DNA of 32,201 bases from an uncultured bacterium (GCA_903919715.1 CAIXJC010000080.1:1-32201); one strand, 5' to 3'. Shown: positions 1 to 8,612, counted from the stretch's first letter. Numbers and translations are program-made. The notes: generated by a model not told the origin, from the letters alone.

Positions 1-2864
1 ACCTGAATCAACTTTCCACTCGACGTGTCATTCGTTGCGGGCACGATGATCGCCTCGGATGAGCGCGTTCCAGTATTCGGATTGATTCCGTAGTTCGGTC
101 CACGCAGGCTGAGCGCCTTATTGACGGCCAGGTCTTCCGCGTAGCTACCGGCGGCGACGTTAACGGTGTCGCCAGCGGTTGCGAAGTCGATACCAGCCTG
201 AATCGTGGTGAAGTAGCCCGTGATGGTCGAGCCGCTGACAACTTGAACTGGTGGGTAGGTGAGTGATGTGAACGATGCCGAATCCGCAGTGACCGCCGCA
301 AGTTGCACGGAGTTCATTCCAAGCGCATCTACAGTGACCGTCGAACCAGTGACGACGCGAGCAAGGATCGCATCAAGTTGCGATTTCGTTGTGAAGGTGC
401 TGCTGTTGACGACAAGATTTCCATAGAGCATCGTCGAACTCGACGCAGCAAGCGCAACATTCAAAGTCGTGTATTCACTGCCACTTTGGCCAACGACTGC
501 AACTGTTCCATCAGAGAACGTCAGCAATTCAACATTGGTCACGCTGTCTGTTCCAACATTGATGTTCGAACCGGAGTTGACGAGCGACGGCATTGCGCTT
601 GCGAAAACTGCGGTATCAATTCCAGCCAAACCGTCGATGGCATTTGCGCCACTGTTGGTGGTGATGGAATTCGCTGAAACATTTGCTGTGACATTCGCCG
701 CACCAGCGCCAGCGAGGGTTGCGTTCAAGACGCCTGTGTTAAGAGTGAAAGAGAGCGGGGCAGTGCCTGATGCACCGCTGTACGCCGTTGCTCCAACAGA
801 AATGCTCAGGCCAGAATCTTTGATCGTGAGCGCTTCGTTGTAATTGCCATTGGCAATCGTGATCGAATCGTTGTCGACAGTCGCAGATGCATCAAACGCA
901 GCTTGGATCGTCGAGTAGCTGCGACCTTTACCAACAAGAACGACTGCGCCAACACCAGTGCATGCGGTGTCGGTCGACGAGGCGCGGAATGGCGAGAAGG
1001 TTGTGACTCCAGGAACAAGTGCTGCGATGGAATTGGCATCAGTTGTACCGAACCAGTTGCAGGTTGCTGTTGCAGTAACACCAGTCGGATCAGCAATAAT
1101 TCCATTGAGATTGTTGGTGATGAGATTGCCAGAAATAGTGGCCTGAGTTCCAGTTCCGAAAGCACTGGATACATAGATTGCGTTTGAAGGATCGCCTGGA
1201 GTTCCTGTTACAGCAGTTCCTCGATAATTAGAAATGTCATTGTTCTGAACAGTGACAATCGCTCCAGATGAAATCTCGACAGCAGAGTTGTAGCGATCTC
1301 CGAGACCCTGACCAGTGAATGTTGATCCACTCACCGTACCGCTCGACGCAGCACCGTAATACAGCGTTGAGACGCGCCCAATGTTTGTAAATGTGCAGTT
1401 GGTGACATTGACTGCACCAGAGGCGATGGCTGCGATCGCCGTGCCTTGGTAATACACGCCCGCGCCACCCCATTCGTACTTGATGTCGTTGAATGCAACG
1501 TTGGAGAAAGTTCCTGCGCCGAAGTCGCGAACAGCCTGCCAAACATTGTTGCCGTTTCCGTCGATCGTCAGATTGGAGACGTTGACTGTAAGACCAGAGG
1601 CAGGTGCGGTACCAACAAGGATGAGACCTCGTGCATTACCACCAGGATCGCTCTGACCAGTCTTTGTAATTCCCGACTTGATCACCGTTGTCGCAGTGCT
1701 GGCGCCAGAGACCGACAGGCTTATCGGGATGGTCAACTGGCTGCTGAGAACAAACGTCCCCGCTGGAATATTGATTGTATCGCCACTGGTTGCTCCATCA
1801 ATCGCAGGTTGAATCGTCGTGTACCGACCGTTGATCACACCTGAGTGGACGACTGTCACCGATCCTGCACGGAGCAAGAGTGACTGTGATCCACCTGCTG
1901 CGATGCCGGTGTACGTGTAGCCAACAGTGTTGGCTGGAATGATCGCTTGACCGTAGTTTGGATCTGTTCCAACAGCTGGCATTCCGACCGTCGCACTGGA
2001 CAAGCCGTACGAAACGACAGTTCCGTCAGCTCGCAAGCCCAGAGTGTGTGCCTTACCTGCGCTGATGGCAATGAAACTTCCTGCATCAACAGGAATTTTG
2101 GATTGACCATAACTGTAGCCAGAAACAGTTGCCGTTGATCCCGCGCCCCAAGCGCTCATTGTTCCAGCCGCATCCAGAGCGACCGAGTGGTACATACCTG
2201 CGGCGATTGCTGTGTAAGTTCCTGAAGGAACAGTTGTCTGGCCGTTTGCATTCAAGCCCCAACCCTTCAATGTTCCGTCTGCTTTGATGCCGATGGTGTG
2301 ATATCCACCAGCCGCTACTGCCAAGAATTGTCCAGTTTGTGCAGTCGTTTGGCCGTTGGCGTTGGCGCCCCAAAGCGCAAGAGTTCCGTCAGATTTGATT
2401 GCAGCTCCGTGGGCATAGCCTGCGGAGAGTGCCGTGTATGTGCCAGCAGGAACAGTTGACTGACCGTTTCCATTGGCTCCCCAACCGGCAAGCGTGTCGT
2501 CGCTCTTGATCGCCAAGGAGAACAGTCCGCCGGCTGAAATTGCTTTGTAAACTCCTACAGGAACTGTGCATTGTCCTTCAGAGCTTCGTCCCCAAGCGGT
2601 CACGGCGCCATAGCCATCGAGGGCAAGGCTGTGGCTTCCTCCAGCAGCCATGGAAACAAAGTTGGAGCCGGTTTGCTCGACACTCTGCCCGAACTGTGGT
2701 GAGACCGGTGGAGTTGCGGGTGTAGAAGTTCCTGCACCAACGCCAAAAACCGACGTGCTAGTCGGTGCCGGTGGTGGCGGTGGCACTGGTGAGGCAAACG
2801 CTGGAGTTGCGAAGGTTGCACAGAGCGAAAAGAATGTTGCGCCACGAATTGAAGAATCAAGCAT
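1..2864 (-). CDS. Large exported RCC1-propeller / beta-helix protein, C-terminus cut by window edge
   Basis: An uninterrupted reading frame runs from an ATG at 2864 to the left edge (954 residues visible, no stop). It is preceded by GGAG about 6 nt before the start. Residues 1-25 form a signal peptide ending in AFAS, followed by a Pro-rich linker. Residues about 68-335 hold seven RCC1-like repeats of about 38 residues or more (pattern AISAG, H, LAIKSDGTL, WGANANGQ), the last one short, which fits a closed seven-bladed propeller. A first beta-helix entry motif (TIQPAIDGATSGDTI) begins near 349 and leads into right-handed beta-helix sequence (NLTIDGNG, NVTNCTF, VQNNDISN). Similar TIQAAFD and TIQAGID blocks recur near 653 and 880, with a serralysin-repeat-like NVELLTFSDGTV segment between them. 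It is probably secreted or cell-surface, and adhesion or polysaccharide binding is a guess. A PEP-CTERM tail may lie beyond the edge. Confidence 0.9.
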   Translation of the reverse strand, partial: MLDSSIRGATFFSLCATFATPAFASPVPPPPPAPTSTSVFGVGAGTSTPATPPVSPQFGQSVEQTGSNFVSMAAGGSHSLALDGYGAVTAWGRSSEGQCTVPVGVYKAISAGGLFSLAIKSDDTLAGWGANGNGQSTVPAGTYTALSAGYAHGAAIKSDGTLALWGANANGQTTAQTGQFLAVAAGGYHTIGIKADGTLKGWGLNANGQTTVPSGTYTAIAAGMYHSVALDAAGTMSAWGAGSTATVSGYSYGQSKIPVDAGSFIAISAGKAHTLGLRADGTVVSYGLSSATVGMPAVGTDPNYGQAIIPANTVGYTYTGIAAGGSQSLLLRAGSVTVVHSGVINGRYTTIQPAIDGATSGDTINIPAGTFVLSSQLTIPISLSVSGASTATTVIKSGITKTGQSDPGGNARGLILVGTAPASGLTVNVSNLTIDGNGNNVWQAVRDFGAGTFSNVAFNDIKYEWGGAGVYYQGTAIAAIASGAVNVTNCTFTNIGRVSTLYYGAASSGTVSGSTFTGQGLGDRYNSAVEISSGAIVTVQNNDISNYRGTAVTGTPGDPSNAIYVSSAFGTGTQATISGNLITNNLNGIIADPTGVTATATCNWFGTTDANSIAALVPGVTTFSPFRASSTDTACTGVGAVVLVGKGRSYSTIQAAFDASATVDNDSITIANGNYNEALTIKDSGLSISVGATAYSGASGTAPLSFTLNTGVLNATLAGAGAANVTANVSANSITTNSGANAIDGLAGIDTAVFASAMPSLVNSGSNINVGTDSVTNVELLTFSDGTVAVVGQSGSEYTTLNVALAASSSTMLYGNLVVNSSTFTTKSQLDAILARVVTGSTVTVDALGMNSVQLAAVTADSASFTSLTYPPVQVVSGSTITGYFTTIQAGIDFATAGDTVNVAAGSYAEDLAVNKALSLRGPNYGINPNTGTRSSEAIIVPATNDTSSGKLIQ

Positions 2865-3734
2865 GAAAACTCCTCGAAATATAGACAGAAACTCACCGAT
2901 CACAAAGTCGCAAATTCATCTGCACAAGATGTTTGCGACAAATTGACTTTGAAAAAACATAATTATTTGAAAACTGTAACACCCACAACTGGTTCAGCTG
3001 AAATTCAGTGTCAAAGTCTTGCATTGACATGACACCAGATTGGACCCGTAACCATCAGAACAGGAAGCAGTTACCACGCAACAAAAACTGCTAACTTTGA
3101 TTCTGCAACCGAAAAAAGAAGTTGCAAATAGTTGTCGCCTTTTTCAAGCCGCTAAATAGGCCGATTAAATAATTTTTTTATTCTTTTAATTGCAGCGGCG
3201 ACGTGTTGCTGTCGTTAGCCACTGCAGAATAAGCACTTATGGCGCATAACTAACTTTGCGCAACTGAGAAGCGGATGAATTTGAAATTCGCAATTAATTC
3301 TTTAATTCTTTAATTGCCCGTATGAAATCCTGGCGCTTTTTACCCATTATGGCCATCGCTGGGCGAGGCACTCTCTTGCATCTGGCTGAATTAGCCGTTG
3401 CGTTGAGAGATCGAGGTTGGCAATGCCGATCGGTTCCGTCCATCCGCTATCGTCGAGAAGTTCGCTGCTTTCACCTGTGACGGGGGACGGGCGGATCGGA
3501 AGCCCTGCGCGACCCGAGCTACATATAGAGTTTGACCAGCAGTTCTAGGGGTCGATAAATGACCACGCTGAAAAAAAATGAATTTCCAGCGATATTGATT
3601 TGACATTTGTGCTTGGCGGGTTACATTCCGCCCACGAGGTCTGGAAAAGGGAGCGTATACGTACTTGTTTTGTTCCCTACTTCATGCATCACCTTAAAAC
3701 GTGCTGCACAGCTTAGACAGACTGGATTTGTAAT
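2865..3734. other. 870-bp gene-free, AT-rich intergenic region
   Basis: This stretch separates the large surface protein (minus) from the PEP-CTERM gene (plus). The part at about 2940-3320 is markedly AT-rich, with TTAATTCT-type short tandem copies at about 3294-3315 and a long A/T run at about 3165-3190. I see no convincing gene: short frames on both strands have neither a ribosome site nor a recognisable protein. The right part holds the promoter candidate listed at 3600-3627. The rest probably contains promoter and leader sequence for both flanking genes. Confidence 0.6.
3600..3627 (+). promoter_or_regulatory. Sigma-70-like promoter for the PEP-CTERM gene
   Basis: TTGACA (3600-3605), a 16-bp spacer and TACATT (3622-3627) lie about 107 bp before the ATG at 3735. 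This is the best -35/-10 pair I could find in the window. The implied leader is about 100 nt and has no clear Shine-Dalgarno sequence just before the start codon. Confidence 0.4.
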
Positions 3735-4466
3735 ATGTTAAATAGGAACCTATGCGTTATTGGTTTGGTTGCCGGGATTGCCAGTGCGTCGCAAGGTGCG
3801 ATCGTCACATATTGGCTCGATGGCCACTCCGGGACTTCAACAGACAGTCATGCGGGATTCACTGGCTCGATCACGTGGTCGTACACCAGCGGTAGCCACG
3901 CAACCGTAACTGTCCATCTGACAAACACATCGACACAGACCGAATACATCACGGGATTCGGAGCTGGTCTTCACAGCAGCAATATCAATCCAAGTATGAC
4001 CAATGGCGCAACGAATTTTTCAGAACTCACCGGTTCTGGGTTGCAGTTCGGTCAATTCGGAACGTATGACTTCGGCTCGGGCGTCAGTGGATCGTCTGGC
4101 GGAAGTTACAGCAGCAGCGGGGATGGCAGTAGCGGCGGCGGAAGCGGCGGCGGAAGCAGTGGCTCGCCGTCCGACGGAATCGCAGTAGGGCATTCCGCAT
4201 CGTGGACGTTCTCGATGAGCGCTAATTCTTCAACCCTTGCGGCAGTTCATAATGCGTCTGTGTACAACGGCAGCAATCCTTGGGACTTTATCGTCAAGCT
4301 TTCATCGACTTCGAGTGGCGAACAAAGCGATGGTGGCGGTGGCAGTTCAGGCACGAAAAAAGTTGATTACATCACATCTGGATTCTTAGGATCGCCGATT
4401 CCTGGACCAGGCGCTCTTGGCGTCTTGGCATTGGCTGGAGTTTTCTCCCGACGCCGACGCGCATGA
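3735..4466 (+). CDS. PEP-CTERM sorting-domain protein, Gly/Ser-rich
   Basis: A 243-residue exported protein. Residues 1-22 are a signal peptide (hydrophobic CVIGLVAGIASA). The mature part is rich in Ser, Thr and Gly, with a low-complexity Gly/Ser stretch at about residues 118-147 encoded by short GGC/AGC repeats and a second Gly run near 310 nt before the stop. The C-terminus has PGPGALG, a short hydrophobic helix (VLALAGVF) and a terminal SRRRRA. This is the tripartite PEP-CTERM signal in the form seen in Phycisphaerae, which an exosortase would recognise and cleave. No exosortase gene is in the window. The body has no domain I recognise; a structural or matrix role is inference. The gene stands alone and ends at a strong hairpin terminator. 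Confidence 0.88.
   Translation: MLNRNLCVIGLVAGIASASQGAIVTYWLDGHSGTSTDSHAGFTGSITWSYTSGSHATVTVHLTNTSTQTEYITGFGAGLHSSNINPSMTNGATNFSELTGSGLQFGQFGTYDFGSGVSGSSGGSYSSSGDGSSGGGSGGGSSGSPSDGIAVGHSASWTFSMSANSSTLAAVHNASVYNGSNPWDFIVKLSSTSSGEQSDGGGGSSGTKKVDYITSGFLGSPIPGPGALGVLALAGVFSRRRRA
4131..4154 (+). repeat. Two tandem 12-bp Gly/Ser-coding repeats
   Basis: AGCGGCGGCGGA occurs twice back to back (4131-4142 and 4143-4154) inside the PEP-CTERM gene, with degenerate copies on both sides. The length is a multiple of three, so slippage would change the Gly/Ser linker length without breaking the frame. Confidence 0.7.
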
Positions 4467-4525
4467 CCGCACGAGTGAAAGAATTCGTTCGCATACATTA
4501 TTGAAATAAATTGTTGAAATTAAAG

Positions 4526-4555
4526 AAGGGGTCGATCCTTGTAGGTCGACCCCTT
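4526..4555. terminator. Bidirectional rho-independent terminator between convergent genes
   Basis: AAGGGGTCGA (4526-4535) pairs perfectly with TCGACCCCTT (4546-4555) around a 10-nt loop. A run of T follows on the plus strand, and an A-rich stretch precedes it, which becomes the U-tract for the minus strand. It sits between the ends of the PEP-CTERM gene and the porin gene and can serve both. Confidence 0.85.
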
Positions 4556-4577
4556 TTTCTTCAATTCTCTCTAAGGG

Positions 4578-6026
4578 TCAGAATGCGACCTGAAACTGAG
4601 CCCTGATATTCCACTGCTGGCCAGTTCCATCCTGCCAACCAGCACCCTGAACGGTGTTGAATGTGTCGTTGGAAAGATTGGAATTGCGCGACATGGGAAT
4701 CCCGACATCGAGTGTGACCTTTGCCCTGTTGCGCGCGATGTAGTAATTCCCACCGAAGGTCAGAATGTTTTCCATCGTTGTTCCATCTCCAGCCTGTGTG
4801 TTCTGCATATTGAAATATTCCCAACGAACAAACGCTTCCAATTCGTCAGTGAACAAATAGCCACCTTGAACGACGTACCCATAGTCGTTTGCTGCGACTG
4901 CGGACCCAGGATTCACAGAATTTGTCGTTGCATCGTGTGGGGTATTCTGTCCAACGAATGCTGCTGAAATATTGGCACCGCCGAACATGACCGTTGCGTC
5001 TGCCGTCCATTTGATTGCGCTGTATGGGTCGATCATCGCTGGATTGCTGTCAGCGCCTCGGTCATTTTCGTATCCAACTGCAGCACCAAGCAACACGCCC
5101 GTTCCTTCGCCACGAAAACTGGATTCCTTGTTGAACTGCGACCATTCTCCCATCACTTTGTACTCCGCGCGCCCGGCGATATTGAACGATGTGCTGCCGG
5201 TTGCCCAACTCTGTGTTTGAAAAAGCAGACCACTGCCATTCATCTGTGCGGTGCGATAGCCGTTGCCATAGCTTGCCCAGAATCGAACAGTTTCGCCGTT
5301 GTAATTCAGGCGAATACCAGCCTGATAGCCACTTGAAAAGTAGTAGTCGACGACCGAACGTTCAGCCGTCAACTGAACACCATCATCCATCAGCGATTCG
5401 CGCATAAATGGAGTCTTAAACTGCCCCGCAGTAAATCCAAATCCATTGCCAAGCGTTTTGGTCGCCCACGAGTCTTGCAAGTTGACTCCAGCAGAATCGT
5501 ATGGATCCGCTTCCGGCGTAATGTTGAGCCGAATCATGTACGTCCATGATGGGTCGGCCATGTTGCCGGAGAATGTCAATTGAGTGCGTCGGTTCTCGAA
5601 TCCCCACTCCGACTGTGACAAGGACGACACATTGTTCTGGTTAAAGACAAAGCGCACTTGATCGAGAACATTGATCTTGAACTTCCAGTTTCCATCGGGA
5701 CTGGACAGAAAAAAACCATCGTCATATCCAACCGTCGCACCACTACCCCCAAGGCTGTTTCGTGTTTCGCTGTCTGAAAGCACATCGCGCACGAGATCCT
5801 TGATCTCCTTTGCACGAGTTTCGGTCAGCCACTTGTCGCCTTGCTCGCTGCGCAGAGCAGCAAGTTGCGCCTGTGTGTCAGCATTCGCTTGCCGAAGCAA
5901 AGTGATTTCACCACGCATTTGTGCGATGGAGTCATCAGATGATTGTGGTGATGCGAGCGCTGAAGTTGTGATTGATGCCAGCGTAAACATGGCCACTTTT
6001 GCGATTCCGTGCATTGTCTGTTCCAT
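4578..6026 (-). CDS. Outer-membrane porin of the phosphate-selective OprO/OprP family
   Basis: A 482-residue protein with an N-terminal signal peptide ending near ALAS (residue 26). A short predicted coiled coil follows at about 33-62 (MRGEITLLRQANADTQAQL), then a beta-barrel with alternating aromatic strands (WTYMIRLNITPEADPYDSAG, FGFTAGQFKTPFMRE, FVRWEYFNMQN) and a terminal phenylalanine (QFQVAF), the usual assembly signal for outer-membrane barrels. Layout and the GQFKTPF-type strand match the porin O/P family. Anion or phosphate selectivity is family knowledge and is not shown here. The ATG at 6026 is preferred because AAGGA lies about 10 nt upstream; a second ATG four codons in is possible. 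Monocistronic, with its own promoter/operator region and a shared terminator. Confidence 0.88.
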   Translation of the reverse strand: MEQTMHGIAKVAMFTLASITTSALASPQSSDDSIAQMRGEITLLRQANADTQAQLAALRSEQGDKWLTETRAKEIKDLVRDVLSDSETRNSLGGSGATVGYDDGFFLSSPDGNWKFKINVLDQVRFVFNQNNVSSLSQSEWGFENRRTQLTFSGNMADPSWTYMIRLNITPEADPYDSAGVNLQDSWATKTLGNGFGFTAGQFKTPFMRESLMDDGVQLTAERSVVDYYFSSGYQAGIRLNYNGETVRFWASYGNGYRTAQMNGSGLLFQTQSWATGSTSFNIAGRAEYKVMGEWSQFNKESSFRGEGTGVLLGAAVGYENDRGADSNPAMIDPYSAIKWTADATVMFGGANISAAFVGQNTPHDATTNSVNPGSAVAANDYGYVVQGGYLFTDELEAFVRWEYFNMQNTQAGDGTTMENILTFGGNYYIARNRAKVTLDVGIPMSRNSNLSNDTFNTVQGAGWQDGTGQQWNIRAQFQVAF

Positions 6027-6082
6027 TTGAATTCATCCTTGAAACGGCTTGGTGTGTTGCGGAGTCAAAAAAGACACCACAA

Positions 6083-6120
6083 TCTTGTTATTAGCATATA
6101 GATGTCTTGTTTTAACAAGA
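6083..6120 (-). promoter_or_regulatory. Palindromic operator and promoter candidate upstream of the porin gene
   Basis: TCTTGTT (6105-6111) and AACAAGA (6114-6120) form a 7-bp inverted repeat with a 2-bp centre. A further half-site, TCTTGTTA, lies at 6083-6090. Read on the minus strand, TTGTTA and a downstream TAATAA could be -35 and -10 elements about 19 bp apart, leaving a leader of roughly 50 nt to the porin ATG. The arrangement fits a transcription-factor site overlapping the promoter; the regulator is unknown. Confidence 0.35.
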
Positions 6121-6149
6121 GGGGATCCGCATGGTTACTGTCACAAAAC

Positions 6150-6167
6150 TCACTTTTTAGAAAGTGA
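6150..6167 (-). terminator. Hairpin terminator downstream of the deoxyhypusine-synthase-like gene
   Basis: TCACTTT (6150-6156) pairs with AAAGTGA (6161-6167) around a 4-nt loop. T-runs flank both sides depending on the strand (GTTTT on the minus strand, TTTT on the plus strand). It lies about 75 bp past the stop of the minus-strand gene ending at 6243. The stem is AT-rich, so strength is uncertain. Confidence 0.5.
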
Positions 6168-6242
6168 TTTTGCGTTTGCAATAAAGAGAGCGGTCAACCC
6201 GTCACGCTGACTCTGCAAGGCGGGGCGAAACTAAGCGCCCGA

Positions 6243-7301
6243 TCACATTCCTTTGGCCAATGCCCGCTTTGTGGTTGCGCGTGATGCTTTGATGATGGCA
6301 TCCCCACCCTTGGGATTCGCCTTGCACTCGAGCAGCGCAGAAAGCATCAGCGGCGCAACGATCGTCGCGTCTGACTCGATGACGAACATTGGAGTTCGCT
6401 CAGTCAGTTTGTCCCACGTGATTTTCTCGTTGGGCGTCGCACCAGAGTACGAACCATACGAAGTGGTTGAATCCGAAATCTGACAGAAGTACGCCCACGG
6501 CTGTGCCTTCTGCTGCAAGTCATATTTGATCGATGGCACGACGCAGATCGGAAAATCTCCCGCGATGCCTCCACCGATTTGGAAGAACCCGACGCCTTTG
6601 CCCTTTGAAAGCAGTTTGTAATCGTCATACAGGTTGGCCATGTATTCGATGCCCGACTTCACGATGTTCGCACTGCACTCTTCAAACTTCACGTGCGATG
6701 CGAAGATGTTGCCGAATGTCGAATCTTCGTGACCAGGAACGACGATTGGCAATTTCGCCTTCGCCGCTGCGAGAAGCCAACAATCATCGGGGTTGCCTTC
6801 GTATTGCTTTGGATTGATTGCGAGCACGAGGTCATAGAAATATTCGTGCCAGAAACGGCGGTCGCCATTTTTGGTTGCGCTCTTCCACATCGGTACGAGA
6901 ATCTTTTCCACAGCGCGAAAGGCTTCATCTTCTGGAATGCTGGTGTCAGTCACGCGCCGCATTCGCTGCTTGAGAATCTTCGTGTCGTCACGCTTGGTGA
7001 AATATCGATATTCAGGAAAGTCTTTATAGCTGTCGTGCGCGACGAGGCGAAAAATCGATTCTTCCAAATTCGCACCTGTCACCGAAAGCCCATGGACAAG
7101 TCCAGCGCGAATGGCGGGCGCAAGGGTGATTCCGAGTTGCGCCGACGACATCGCTCCTGCAACGGCCCAGTACATCTTGCCACCGACGCGCACATGATCC
7201 CAGTACGCAAAGAGTGCATCGCGCATCGCACGCGAATTGAAGTTCATGTAATTGTGCGAGATGAAATCCAGGATGGGCAGTGAAGACTTTGGCGTGGGCA
7301 T
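6243..7301 (-). CDS. Deoxyhypusine-synthase-like protein (bacterial DHS family)
   Basis: 352 residues, full length for the family. The NAD-binding segment GAMSSAQLGITLAPAI (about 49-64) and SVTGANLEE (73-81) match deoxyhypusine synthase, as do GIGG-like FFQIGGG at 239-245 and SGATPNEKITWDKL at 286-299. Lys298 in TWDK aligns with the catalytic lysine that carries the aminobutyl intermediate in eukaryotic DHS. In eukaryotes and archaea the enzyme transfers the butylamine group of spermidine to eIF5A; bacteria lack eIF5A, so the substrate is probably a polyamine or another acceptor (inference). The ATG at 7301 has no clear ribosome site (CACCCCCT precedes it). The gene stands alone between hairpins. 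Confidence 0.88.
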   Translation of the reverse strand: MPTPKSSLPILDFISHNYMNFNSRAMRDALFAYWDHVRVGGKMYWAVAGAMSSAQLGITLAPAIRAGLVHGLSVTGANLEESIFRLVAHDSYKDFPEYRYFTKRDDTKILKQRMRRVTDTSIPEDEAFRAVEKILVPMWKSATKNGDRRFWHEYFYDLVLAINPKQYEGNPDDCWLLAAAKAKLPIVVPGHEDSTFGNIFASHVKFEECSANIVKSGIEYMANLYDDYKLLSKGKGVGFFQIGGGIAGDFPICVVPSIKYDLQQKAQPWAYFCQISDSTTSYGSYSGATPNEKITWDKLTERTPMFVIESDATIVAPLMLSALLECKANPKGGDAIIKASRATTKRALAKGM

Positions 7302-7463
7302 AGGGGGTGTGTTTTATCGCAAGTCAGCATTCGATGCTGCGCACTAGGAACCGGCCCTGAAACGGATTGGCGGAGAATGTGATTTCCGAGAGTTTTCGAG
7401 TGCTCCTTTGATAGAGTAGAAGTCCTACTCCTGTTTCAATCCCTCCCTTCGATTTGGACAATT

Positions 7464-8069
7464 ATGAATTTGCTAACGCCCTCCAAGCTTTCGACGCTCG
7501 CTGTTTCATTCACCACACTTGCCCTTGCTGCCAGCGCGCATGCGGCCTTCTATGAATATGCGGTTTCATTTAGCGGCGGAGGTGGATTCCGCGCAAGTGG
7601 GTTGATGGAGACAAAGTCTGATGCACCAGTGGCCTTTTTGGAAATGGGGCCAACAACGCCCATCGTGCCATTTGAAACTGGGTACATCCAATCGCTGAGC
7701 CTGAATGTTTTCGAGGGTGCCACCCTCATCAGCACAAACAATCCCGTCAGCAGCGGGTGGTCGATGGATAAATGGCTGCACATGAAATTTGATTCGACGG
7801 CAAGCCCCACGTTTCTTGATGTAGACATGAACACAAATCACGTTGGGAGTGATTCGTATTACTTCATCAGCAATGGGATTTCGCCAGATGGCCTGACGGT
7901 TCCGTACGGTTCGACCACCTTCAACCTTTTCAGATATGTCACGAGCCAGGCGCAAGCGACATTTATTGGGTCGGCAAATGAGTTCACTGTCGTGCAAGTC
8001 CCAGGGCCAGGTGCGCTGGGGATGCTCGCACTCTGCAGCGGTGTGATCCGACGCCGACGAAGATATTGA
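7464..8069 (+). CDS. PEP-CTERM sorting-domain protein
   Basis: A 201-residue exported protein. Residues 1-28 are a signal peptide (hydrophobic VSFTTLALAASAHA). The mature domain is beta-rich with no family I recognise (YEYAVSFSGGGGFRASG near the start). The tail PGPGALG, hydrophobic MLALCSGVI and RRRRRY forms the same PEP-CTERM signal as the protein at 3735-4466, so both are probably handled by one exosortase. GGA lies about 6 nt before the ATG. A small inverted repeat (GAGTAG, CCTACTC) lies about 40 bp upstream and may belong to the promoter. The gene is alone, and I see no terminator before the tRNA gene that follows on the other strand. Confidence 0.85.
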   Translation: MNLLTPSKLSTLAVSFTTLALAASAHAAFYEYAVSFSGGGGFRASGLMETKSDAPVAFLEMGPTTPIVPFETGYIQSLSLNVFEGATLISTNNPVSSGWSMDKWLHMKFDSTASPTFLDVDMNTNHVGSDSYYFISNGISPDGLTVPYGSTTFNLFRYVTSQAQATFIGSANEFTVVQVPGPGALGMLALCSGVIRRRRRY

Positions 8070-8125
8070 TCAAAGGCGGATGCAGCAGGCTTTCTATTGA
8101 GCGCACTGTTGTCACGACCGGCCAA

Positions 8126-8198
<73 letters not shown>

Positions 8199-8221
8199 AG
8201 GAACAACTTGATATTAACCCT

Positions 8222-8227
8222 TATCCT
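8222..8227 (+). promoter_or_regulatory. -10-like hexamer 6 nt before the STAS gene
   Basis: TATCCT lies 6 nt upstream of the ATG at 8234. No Shine-Dalgarno sequence precedes that ATG. If this is the -10 element, transcription would start at or next to the start codon. Confidence 0.4.
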
Positions 8228-8233
8228 CTTGTG

Positions 8234-8608
8234 ATGCACACGACATTCACCGTAATCGCGTCAACCGAACGACTGACACACGTGGAAATCACCGGCGCAC
8301 TCGATGTTCAACACACTCGAGAAATCGAGTTGAAATTTACCGCAACAACTGCAGGGCGTCACAAACCTGTCATCATCGATATCTCCAAGGTCGATTTTAT
8401 TGCATCGTCTGGCATAGGTTTGCTCGTGCAAGTCGCACGAACCCTCAGCTTGGACAAGCATCCAACCATATTGCTCGCTCCAAATGAAACCATTGCGCAC
8501 ACAATACGCATCGCAAAGTTGGACTCGATGTTGCAAATCGCTTCAAACCTCGAAGCCGCGACGGCGTTGGCGCAGCTTCCATCACTCACCTCCGAACGAC
8601 TGCGATAA
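8234..8608 (+). CDS. STAS-domain protein, anti-sigma-factor-antagonist type
   Basis: 124 residues forming a single STAS domain of the SpoIIAA/RsbV kind. Strand and helix blocks are clear (VEITGALDV near 17-25, KPVIIDISKVDFI at 44-56). SSGIGLLV follows, with Ser59 at the position phosphorylated by anti-sigma kinases in the family. Such proteins switch partner-binding kinases, but no kinase, phosphatase or sigma factor gene is in the window. A longer frame reaching back to 8066 is rejected because it would run through the tRNA gene. The stop lies 4 bp before the copper ATPase start, so the two are very probably co-transcribed, an unusual pairing. Confidence 0.85.
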   Translation: MHTTFTVIASTERLTHVEITGALDVQHTREIELKFTATTAGRHKPVIIDISKVDFIASSGIGLLVQVARTLSLDKHPTILLAPNETIAHTIRIAKLDSMLQIASNLEAATALAQLPSLTSERLR

Positions 8609-8612
8609 ACCA

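Noticed and set aside
303..1844. Several plus-strand frames opposite the large RCC1/beta-helix gene
   Set aside because: They are shadows of the repetitive minus-strand gene, which is open over the whole stretch.
3322..3480. 52-codon open frame in the gene-free region
   Set aside because: No ribosome site, no TANNNT at the usual distance, basic random-looking composition and no recognisable domain.
3391..3606. 71-codon minus-strand frame in the gene-free region
   Set aside because: No supporting start signals and it overlaps the likely promoter of the PEP-CTERM gene; composition looks non-coding.
6222..6240. GGGCG/CGCCC hairpin just after the deoxyhypusine-synthase-like gene
   Set aside because: No T-run follows on the minus strand; the hairpin at 6150-6167 is the better terminator.
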